Of a stretch of 28,083 nt of DNA, positions 12,784-21,100 are shown piece by piece. Source of the stretch: a virus; the IMG/VR virus record IMGVR_UViG_3300026097_000078, positions 1 through 28,083 of that record, one strand, 5' to 3'. The stretch's first letter is position 1. Every line of letters begins with the position of its first letter. The notes beneath the pieces are model-generated. The model was not told the DNA's origin. It worked only from the letters and a program-made list of their open reading frames with translations, and did no database searches. Both the position numbers and the translations under genes were made by a program.

Positions 12784-13857
12784 ATGGAAAAAAAGCGTAT
12801 TGGATTCGCATGCAAGTTCATGCACTCAGATCAAAGCCAAAAAAAGAAAGTGCTGGAAGAAATCCAGCGTCCACTCAATACTAGATGCACGACTGTTGCT
12901 TGGCTTAATCGTCAAACTCGCGAAGATGCAGAACAGCGTCTTTGGGAGTTAATGGAACATAACATTCAAAGTTATTACAATCTTATAAAATATGTAGGAG
13001 GTTTGCCCGATGGGCTTAGAATGGTTCGGCTGGGGAGTGATTGTCTTCCTGTTTATACTGAACGCAGTTGGAGCTACTTTTGGAAGCGTAGCGACGTGCG
13101 CGACTATTGTGAACGAGCGTTTGCAAGGGTTGGGGATCTTGCTCGCGATCTTGACGTCCGTTTATCTTTTCACCCTGGTCAGTTTACTGTACTTGCTAGC
13201 GAAAGTGAAGATATAGTAAATAGAAGTATCGAGGAGTTTGAATATCATGTGGATATGGCAAGATGGATGGGCTACGGCAAGACATTCCAAGACTTCAAAT
13301 GCAATGTACACATATCGGGTAGAAAAGGGCCACAAGGTATCAAAGACGCCCTCAAGAGACTTTCACCAGAAGCAAGAAACATCATCACAATCGAAAACGA
13401 TGAAATGTGCTGGGGCACCGACGCAAGCCTTGAACTCGTCGATCATTGTGCCCTCGTGTTGGATATACACCATGAATGGATCCGTGAAGGATATTACATT
13501 ACACCCGATTCAGATAGATTTAAGCGTATAATGGATTCATGGCGCGGTGCCCGGCGTCCTGTTATTCATTATTCACTCAGTCGTGAGGACTTGCTTAATC
13601 TACATCCCGCAGATAAACAACCGGATATGGAAGAATTACTAGATTGGGGATACAAGAAACAAAAACTCCGTGCTCACTCTGATTACATGTGGAACAGGGC
13701 ATGCAACGACTGGGCTTTGGAATTTTGGGAATACGCTGACATAATGACAGAGGCTAAATGTAAAAACTTAGCCAGTGCAGAGTTGTATAAATACGCAGTA
13801 GGAGATAAGAATGAGCTATTTAAACAAGATGTATGGCACGAAAAAATCCCAGCCTAA
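12784..13857 (+). CDS. UV damage endonuclease UvdE
   Basis: 357 aa TIM-barrel UVDE family protein, which nicks DNA 5' to UV photoproducts and other lesions. Signatures: IGFACKFM N-terminus, TTVAWLNRQTREDAEQRLWE (37-56), LRMVRLGSDCLPV, SFHPGQFTVLAS with metal ligand His130, His176 (NVHISG), ENDE with Glu204, LVLDIHHEW with Asp227 and His230, and PVIHYS with His262. All expected Mn-binding positions are occupied. Active in the phage it would provide repair under sunlight, fitting a surface-ocean lifestyle (inference). The start ATG 12784 lacks a strong ribosome site. A hydrophobic ORF with an ideal Shine-Dalgarno lies in another frame at 13010-13216, and the next gene overlaps its end by 47 nt. 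Confidence 0.92.
   Translation: MEKKRIGFACKFMHSDQSQKKKVLEEIQRPLNTRCTTVAWLNRQTREDAEQRLWELMEHNIQSYYNLIKYVGGLPDGLRMVRLGSDCLPVYTERSWSYFWKRSDVRDYCERAFARVGDLARDLDVRLSFHPGQFTVLASESEDIVNRSIEEFEYHVDMARWMGYGKTFQDFKCNVHISGRKGPQGIKDALKRLSPEARNIITIENDEMCWGTDASLELVDHCALVLDIHHEWIREGYYITPDSDRFKRIMDSWRGARRPVIHYSLSREDLLNLHPADKQPDMEELLDWGYKKQKLRAHSDYMWNRACNDWALEFWEYADIMTEAKCKNLASAELYKYAVGDKNELFKQDVWHEKIPA
13010..13216 (+). CDS. Possible nested membrane protein gene within uvdE
   Basis: A 68-aa ORF in a different frame from uvdE. It has a consensus Shine-Dalgarno AGGAGGT (12996-13002) with a 7-nt spacer before ATG 13010. The product would be strongly hydrophobic: WGVIVFLFILNAVGATFG (about 7-24), then a long segment GILLAILTSVYLFTLVSLLY (about 42-61) and a basic end AKVKI. 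That is a size and shape seen in small holins or anti-holins. Caution: shadow frames of soluble proteins often read as hydrophobic, and the AGGAGG also encodes a conserved Gly-Gly of UvdE. Confidence 0.3.
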   Translation: MGLEWFGWGVIVFLFILNAVGATFGSVATCATIVNERLQGLGILLAILTSVYLFTLVSLLYLLAKVKI

Positions 13858-14098
13858 AGAATCTAATAAAAATCCTAATCGTGTAACAGGCGGCCTTAGA
13901 GCTCAAAATGTTGATAAATTCACCATGATAAGTGAGGACGGAAGCCATCAAGATGTGCCTACTCTTGAATATGTGAGAAGCCTAGAAGATCAGTCAAAAA
14001 AACAGCGAGCAGCCATCGATATTTTAGAACGAAAACTTGCTCGCCAAGAATCAGCATTACAACAACTTGTATCTACAGTTAGCCGTTTTTCACACTAA
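13811..14098 (+). CDS. Small phage protein with C-terminal coiled coil
   Basis: 95 aa. Ribosome site AGGAGA (13800-13805) lies 5 nt before ATG 13811. The N-terminus is basic and disordered-looking (SYLNKMYGTKKSQPKESNKN), followed by NRVTGGLRAQNVDKFTMISE, and a heptad-patterned C-terminus (QRAAIDILERKLARQESALQ). I recall similar proteins in T4-like marine phages, function unknown; a virion scaffold or adaptor is conceivable. It begins within uvdE (47-nt overlap, other frame) and its 3' end overlaps the convergent gene on the minus strand by 20 nt. Confidence 0.75.
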   Translation: MSYLNKMYGTKKSQPKESNKNPNRVTGGLRAQNVDKFTMISEDGSHQDVPTLEYVRSLEDQSKKQRAAIDILERKLARQESALQQLVSTVSRFSH

Positions 14099-14441
14099 GA
14101 CTTAAAACTTCATTCACAAGATCTGCTTTTTTCTTTCGCTTGTCAATATCAACTCGATATTCCTTCTTAGCGTAATCTTCTAGTTCATCTTTGGTCATTT
14201 TATTAAGATCAGTTTTAGTAACTCCGGACTTTTTACGGCCACGCTTCTTTTGTTCTATTGTAGTTTCCTTTTCAGATTTCTTCTTGCCAGATTGAGTTTT
14301 CCTAACCTGAGTTGCTTCAGATTTTGATTCTTCGATCGTAGGAGTGATCTTAGGCCTTTCAATTCCGATTGTTCCTTCGCTTTCTCTTTGTGTGTAAAGT
14401 GATTCTTCTGTGTTGAATAATTTTTTTAACCAGTTAAACAT
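14079..14441 (-). CDS. Minus-strand basic protein with AT-hook-like motif
   Basis: 120 aa read from 14441 down. The start ATG has AAGGAGGAATAAA just upstream; a longer in-frame extension to 14483 would cross the promoter region and is rejected. The N-terminus is MFNWLKKLFNTEESL (amphipathic helix). A long Lys/Glu/Thr-rich disordered middle contains KKRGRKKSG (66-73), an AT-hook-like DNA-binding motif. The C-terminal 40 residues (MTKDELEDYAKKEYRVDIDK, then RKKKADLVNEVL) look like a small SAP/Rho-N-type helical domain. Likely nucleic-acid binding. A late-type element for it lies at 14464-14470 on the minus strand. It converges on and overlaps the 13811 gene. Confidence 0.75.
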   Translation of the reverse strand: MFNWLKKLFNTEESLYTQRESEGTIGIERPKITPTIEESKSEATQVRKTQSGKKKSEKETTIEQKKRGRKKSGVTKTDLNKMTKDELEDYAKKEYRVDIDKRKKKADLVNEVLSLSVKNG

Positions 14442-14463
14442 TTTATTCCTCCTTAAGGACAAA

Positions 14464-14470
14464 TATTTAA
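14464..14470 (-). promoter_or_regulatory. Late-type promoter variant, minus strand
   Basis: TTAAATA read on the minus strand, 23 nt upstream of the minus-strand ATG at 14441. It differs from ATAAATA at one position. It abuts a plus-strand late motif at 14470-14476. Confidence 0.45.
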
Positions 14471-14476
14471 TAAATA
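14470..14476 (+). promoter_or_regulatory. T4-type late promoter
   Basis: ATAAATA, 29 nt before ATG 14499, with an AAGGAG ribosome site in between. It shares base 14470 with the minus-strand late-type element. Confidence 0.65.
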
Positions 14477-14498
14477 CTGACACAAGGAGTTTTAAAAA

Positions 14499-14675
14499 AT
14501 GGCCGCTGTATACAAAGGAAGATTAGAACTTGATCGAATAGTCGGTATAAGGCACGACCTAGGTCAAAAAACTATTCCTGCAAAAAGCTTGCTTAAACCG
14601 GATACACAATTTAAGCCTGCACAAAAAAGCATGAAAACCACAGAAAATATTTTCAGAGGGAAAAAATATCAATGA
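14499..14675 (+). CDS. Small phage orphan (58 aa)
   Basis: 58 aa from ATG 14499, behind AAGGAG at 14484-14489. It starts MAAVYKGRLELDRIVGIRHD and continues LGQKTIPAKSLLKPDTQ before a basic tail (MKTTENIFRGKKYQ). No domain recognised. Real coding is supported by its late promoter, its ribosome site and the ATGA overlap with the next gene (14672-14675). Confidence 0.7.
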   Translation: MAAVYKGRLELDRIVGIRHDLGQKTIPAKSLLKPDTQFKPAQKSMKTTENIFRGKKYQ

Positions 14676-14839
14676 TCAAATCGTGGATAAAATCGAGACT
14701 CAAAGAACGCACTACTTGGGATGGAATCGGTCTTATTGTTATGGGACTTGTTGCTATCTTTGCCGCAAACCTTGCCAAGTTTGCAGGATTGATCGCCGTT
14801 GTGTACGGTGCATGGACACTTTGGAAGAAAGAAGACTAA
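14672..14839 (+). CDS. Small membrane protein (55 aa)
   Basis: 55 aa. It starts MIKSWIKSRLKERTTWDGIG, followed by a hydrophobic stretch (IVMGLVAIFAANLAKF and AGLIAVVYGAWTLWKKED) that forms one or two membrane helices. The basic amphipathic N-terminus then 'ERTTWDG' then membrane helices and a terminal 'YGAWTLWK' is a pattern I recall in small membrane proteins of marine T4-like phages. Holin-like function is possible but unproved. ATGA overlap with the 58-aa gene; its stop overlaps the convergent minus-strand gene by 4 nt. Confidence 0.75.
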   Translation: MIKSWIKSRLKERTTWDGIGLIVMGLVAIFAANLAKFAGLIAVVYGAWTLWKKED

Positions 14840-15123
14840 AGTTTACTGATAGGTAAATCGGAACTAGCAGAAAGGTCCCATATTTTTCTTCGTTCCACTC
14901 CCCTTTTCTGAGCAAACTTTTTCGGATCGCATTGTTTACACACATGGAAATAATTGTTGTTCAGCCGCTTAGGATCCATTTTCCCCCGTTCTCTAATAAA
15001 ATCTTTATCACAACTGTCACATCTAAATTTTGCATAGGTTTTGTATCTATGATATAAATGTAATTTACCTAATTTGCTCTTGCGTTCGTGTGTTGTTTTC
15101 ACTTCAAATTCTTCAATGAACAT
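14836..15123 (-). CDS. Minus-strand zinc-ribbon protein
   Basis: 95 aa read from 15123 down. It has a basic N-terminal third (ERKSKLGKLHLYHRYKTYAK) followed by a zinc-ribbon-like pair of knuckles, CDSC (35-38) and CKQC (62-65), spaced by 23 residues, then KFAQKRGVERRKIWDLSASS. This layout, with '.F.RERGKM.PKRL...FHVC..CDPK', is one I recognise from T4-like marine phages. Possibly DNA or RNA binding, specific role unknown. There is no clear ribosome site before the ATG; a TATAAT on the minus strand (15141-15146) is a weak promoter candidate. Confidence 0.75.
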   Translation of the reverse strand: MFIEEFEVKTTHERKSKLGKLHLYHRYKTYAKFRCDSCDKDFIRERGKMDPKRLNNNYFHVCKQCDPKKFAQKRGVERRKIWDLSASSDLPISKL

Positions 15124-15156
15124 AATGTATTTACATTAAGATTATAAAAATATTCA

Positions 15157-15163
15157 CTAAATA
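15157..15163 (+). promoter_or_regulatory. Late-type promoter variant
   Basis: CTAAATA, 31 nt before ATG 15188; one base off the ATAAATA core seen at the other late genes. A CGGAG ribosome site follows at 15176-15180. Confidence 0.5.
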
Positions 15164-15187
15164 GTTTTACAAACTCGGAGTATTCTA

Positions 15188-18100
15188 ATGGCAAGACAAG
15201 AAGTTAATATCGGCGTTGAAGGCAACGACGGAACAGGCGATAGCATACGGGAATCGTTTCGTAAAGTAAACGAAAACTTTGTAGAACTGTATGCTGTATT
15301 TGGGCAAGGAGGAACTATTAGATTCACCGCTCTTAGTGATACTCCTGATGAACTATCCCCAAATTCTATTCCCTTGGTAAATGATGCAGGAACTTTTATT
15401 CAATTAGTAGAGTTAGCGTCTAATTCTGCCTTAGATGAAACAAAAAATGATACTATTACTTTTAGTTATGATGCCGCAGGCAAATTGGTTATTTCAACAG
15501 CATTTACTCAATTGGCAGACGATCCTTCTCCTAGCCTAATTGCTCCTTTGAATGCCGCAACTAAGGGCATAGGTCGTGTTTCAATCACAACAGCGGCTGC
15601 ACAAGAATTTAACGATAACTATGGCACTAATATAACAGTTGATGATTTGGTAATCACTAAAGGTTACGCCGATAGAAGGTATATCACCACAGGCTTACCT
15701 TTAAGAATATCAGAAGAACCTGCTACAGTTAGTCAATATTTCTTGACCATAAATCGATATGTGGGCGGAGATGTTGAAATTCTTTCTCATGGGTTTGACA
15801 GTGGTGTTAACGGAACTCCTTATGTATATAACGCAGAAGACACTGATGCAAATAATTTAACTACCGGTCAAATTTATTTTATTCGTTACAAGGACGACGA
15901 TACTTTTACTCTGCATAACACACAACAAGAAGCACAAGAAGAAAGTAACACAGTAGCTGAAACAACCAAGGTTATTGCTAGCGGTACCATTGCGGGTGAC
16001 GATGTGCATACTTTGATCGATGCGGCATATGATGAAGATCTAGCTGGCAACTTCTTAGACAATGTTGCGTTGCCTCGTAAAAGTATTGTACGCCGACAAG
16101 GCGACAGCATGGAAGGCACTCTGTTTTTGAATGATCATCCAGGAGACTTAGCCGGGCAAGGATTCCCTAATGGTATTGAAGATTTGCAAGCAGCTACAAA
16201 ATTTTATGTCGACAATACTTCTTACAGTTCTCCTTCGAATTTGTTTGTGAGCACCAATGGAAATGACAATATGGTGGGTGTTCCAGAAGGTAAAGAAGGA
16301 TCGTCCTTTACCTATGCTTATAGAACAATCAATGCCGCTGCACAAAGAGCCGCAGAAATTATTGCGGCGGCGCCTGCGGAGCCTGGTCCATACATGCAAA
16401 CAATTACTAGAGACAGCGGCAATGCCGACGCAACAGTTGTTGACGCTGATGTTGATAATGCAGTATTTGAACAAGCAAGAAATTTAATAGAGCAGAATCG
16501 TGATTATATATTGAGTGAAGCCCAGGGATTTATACAATTTACATATCCAGATTTCATCTATAATGAAGCAGACTGGGAGAATGATCTATTACAAATACTG
16601 AAATCAATTGAATTAGATATAAATCGTGGTCAGAACGCAAACTATTTGACTAGACTTACAGCACAGCGATATTATGAAGATTCTGTAGGACGGTTAAAAA
16701 TTACTACACAGATAGCTCAAACTTCTGCATATATCGGATTTGCCAGAGACTTAGTAAATTCTATACTTACCAATAACCTTTATCAGGAAAAAAATATAAC
16801 TGCTATAAGCAAAGATGCATTTCCACTGGTAACAACGTCTACAAATCATGGCCTAGTTAATGGCAATCAGGTTTTATTTAAAAATGTAGGTGGTATGGTG
16901 GAAATTAACGATGCCACCGCATTTGTAAAGGTAATAACAAATCAGACCTTTGAGCTCTTTACAGATTCGGCTCTGACCATTCCTTTTGATAACAGTGCTT
17001 TTACTAACTACACCACAGGTGGTATTGTAGGTTTAATTTATCAAACCAAGGAACAACAATTTACTGACTCAGTAGATGCAGATGCTCAAGCAATAGCTGG
17101 AATTGAAGACAAATTTAATCTTGTTTTGAACATAGCCCAAAATGGAATAAATGCAGGTGCTGGTATCGTTTTCGGAAGCACATATAAAGTAGTTGTTGAT
17201 AACGGTGCACTAAATTATATTGATCAGGGAAATCCTACGAACACAGATACATTGCCAGGTAAAGTTTTAAGAGGAAAAATATCTGGAGCTCACGGCCAAA
17301 TAGTAAGTTTGACCAACAACGATCCCAGTGAAAGCGGTAATGACACATTCCAGTTGCATTTGCTTTCCCCTGAAGATTTTATTGCCGACGAACCTCTCGA
17401 ATTTGGAAATTTTGTAAAGAAAAAACATATAACAATTTTTGTTGAATCAGGAATTTATGAAGAAGATTACCCTATAAGATTAACAAAAAATGTATCTCTT
17501 AAAGGTGATGAATTCCGTAGAGTAATTGTGAGACCTAAAAACAGGGTTTCGCAATCAGTTTGGTCCGATTTATATTTTTATAGAGATGCTGAATTTGACG
17601 GACTGACAGTAGCCAACCAAGGTACAGTGTTTTTAAATCAGATAAACCAACCACAAGGATTTTTTGGAAGACATTACTTAACTGATCCTACAGTAGAATT
17701 AGATGTTGGGTCAACAATAACCAATCAGGGCGGATTTACTAATGCCGCAAATATCTTAGATGAAAACAAAGAATTTATTCAAGAAGAAGTTATAGAATAC
17801 ATTGATGCCAATTATCCAGCATTGTCTTATTCAGAATCTAGTTTTCGCAGAGATACCGGTAAGATAGTCGATGCATTGATTGCAGATCTAAATATAGGTG
17901 GTGACGAATTTTCTTTAGAGGTTCAAGGAAATATATTTACTGATTATGTTGGCTCAGGTATAGAGTCTGAGACCGAAGATGCAATTCAACACATTGCAAC
18001 TTTATCTGCTTTGCTTCTAACAGGAACGGCACCTACACAAAACGGTACAGAAGAGCCAGACATTACTTTAGGGAGTGGCGAATCAGGAACTGTGAGTATT

Positions 18101-21100
18101 GTTGGTAACTTAGTTGATAAAATTACATTTGCATTCGATTCAGATTATAATCCTCCAAAACATAACAACGAACTAGATGTATTTTTATTAGATGATGCAA
18201 CTATTGTGAGAAATATTACTGCACAAGGACATGGCGGGTTTATGTGTGTTCTTGATCCGGAAGGACAAATCCTAACCAAATCTCCATACATCCAGACAGG
18301 ATCAAGTTTTTCTCAATCACTTAATCGCAAGGCATTTAGAGGAGGAATGTTTGTTGATGCGTATGTGGGCAATTTGCCTGCAACCATTCCAGCAACTATC
18401 GATCCAGGGGCAAATCTAGGAGGCCCACAAAGTGGAAAGATAAACAATTTTACTCTGTGGATTCAAAGTGATCCTGGGGAAGGATTAAGGATTAGACCTC
18501 CTGAGTTGCCGTGTCCTTTTTATATTGACGGCAAAAGATTTCAGGTTAATGCTATTTCGGATTACGATCAAGCCAATGGATGGTGTATAATTTATTTAGA
18601 TGCAGACTCCAATGATGGGGACGGGTACGACGAATCTCAATTTGATACAAATCCAGGGGTGATCCAACGAGACATATTCTTGCAAACTGCTGGTAACAGA
18701 TCAATGCTTGCCAATGATTATACACAAATTAATGACATGGGTTACGGGCTGGTTTGTACAAATGGAGCTTTTTCTGAGCAAGTATCTACATTTACCTATT
18801 ATTGTCATGTTGCATATTACGCAAAAAACGGTTCAGAAATTAGATCGCTTAACGGATCCAACGGTTATGGTAATTTCGGATTGGTGTCAGAAGGTGCTGA
18901 TCCAAATGAAGTTCCTGATCAGGTCACTTTGCGTGATAACACTACGCAGTCTATAAAAGCGTTTACAACCCCCATTTTTGCAAATGCATTTGACGAACCT
19001 AGTATTACAGTTACTGATTGTAAAATTCCGCCGTTGGCAAATAGTTTAATTACGATAGACCACGGAGGACCTGTGGGAATATTAAATTATAAAATTGCCA
19101 ATGTTGACAATTTATCAGACCAAGACAGTGACGGGGATGTAGGTGAAGCAGGAGACATCATAGTCACAGGGTTAGAATCAATCACAGGAATAAGCGCAGC
19201 TGATCCAACTAGAACAGCAGGTACATATGAAAATGTATCACAGTTTAGTTCCACTGGTACTGGCACAGGCGCAACATTTAACATTATCATAGATGGGGCA
19301 GGAGATGCCACAGTTACAGTGGTTCGACCAGGTTCAGGTTATGTTTCTGGTGATGCTATTGTGGTAGAGGCTGCAGACATAGGAGGCACAGGCTCTGACT
19401 TGACTTTCAATGCAGATGATGTATATGGAGCAGGCACAACTAACATATTCAACAATCTAGTATATAAATTAGATATTACTGGTGATGATGTCCAACCAGA
19501 TGATTTTTATAATACATTGCAAGATACAGTTGCAAATAACACTATATTAGAGTATAGAAACAGTAAAAACTTTATTTTTGATGCTGTAAATTCTCCTAGT
19601 ACATTGGTCACTAGACCCAGCACTGCGGTCAACTTTGATGAAAGCGATGAAATTACCTACAGAAGCATAAGTTTTGCCACCACTGATGATGTAAACACTA
19701 GTCTAGGTGCGGACGAGATTCTTACCTCTTTTGAGGTAGATTTTGATTATGCAGAAGTATCTATTGACACAACAAATTTGGCAGGCGGAAACGGCAGTGC
19801 CCAAGGTGACACATCAATTGCAGTGCAAAATAATCTATCAACAGAAGAAATATCTAGGATCACGAGAGACATAGCTGGTAACCAACCAGGTGATGTAGGG
19901 TATTCTGGTGGTATGATTTTTGTATGGGACGGAAAAACACACCAAGTCACAAACATAACAGATAATACATCATATCTTACTATAGATTTCACTGATATAG
20001 CCAATACAAATATCAATCCGTCCTACGGTGGATCTGGTTTGAACAGTGCTATTCCTGCATCGGATAGAATCATAAAACTAGGTCTTCCTACTGGTACCAC
20101 GGCAGAAATAACTGTGGCGATTTCCTTATTGCGTGCAACAGGACATGACTTTACCCAGATAGGTACAGGCTCCTTCAACGACAGCAACTATCCAAATGTT
20201 TTATTAGGACAACCTGAGAATGCATTGGCAGATTTTTACAGTGACTCTCCTAGTGCAACAAACGCTCAAGTATGGGAGCGTAGAAAAGGTCGTGTGTTCT
20301 GGGTAAGCACAGACCAATTTGGTTTCTTCCGTGTAGGTAAGTTTTTTAATGTTGATCAAGCTACTGGAAGTGTAACACTGGCAGGTGAACTAGGTTTATC
20401 TAATGCAACCCAGTTAGGCTTTACCAAAGGAGTAACAATCGACGAATTCTCAGCAGACGACGCATTTGCAGACGACTCTGGTACGGCTGTACCTACTGAA
20501 AAGGCAATTGGCTCATATGTTAGCAGAAGACTAGGACTTTCGATTGCAGGGAATCAAATACAACCGACACCGTCTGGAAATAGAATTGGTCCTGGATTCC
20601 TTCCTTTAAATGGTGTAAATGAAATGGAAGGCAACATGGACATGGGGTCTAACAAGATAGAAAATCTTGCTGCTCCTGCAAATCTTTCTGATGCAACAAA
20701 TAAAGCCTATGTTGATGACAAAGTAAGCGCCTATGATCAACTCGATGATCTTAGAGATGTGGAGATTAACAGTGTTGCACAAAATGATCTATTTGTTGCA
20801 ACTGGTTATAAGAGAATTTATGTAGATCTTGCAGGAACAGGAGTTTGGAATATAGGTGATGAAATCTACATAGATGGTGCTTCACCAGGATCAACTCCTA
20901 ATGGAACAATTATAGATATAGAATCTTACACAGATGAGATTCTAGGAGCCTTGGTAATTGTAACATATTCGGAAGATAGCGGAGCATTTTCCATCGGAGA
21001 TACCTTGGATAACGGCACAGCAACAGGAAGTATAGTGGATGGTCCTGTTGACGAATTTGCAAACGCTTCAGAAAATTCCTCAAGTGTTATAAATGTTACC

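Noticed and set aside
16257-16487. 76-aa plus-strand ORF within the giant fibre gene
   Set aside because: Alternative frame of a well-supported 2556-aa gene, no ribosome site, no recognisable pattern.
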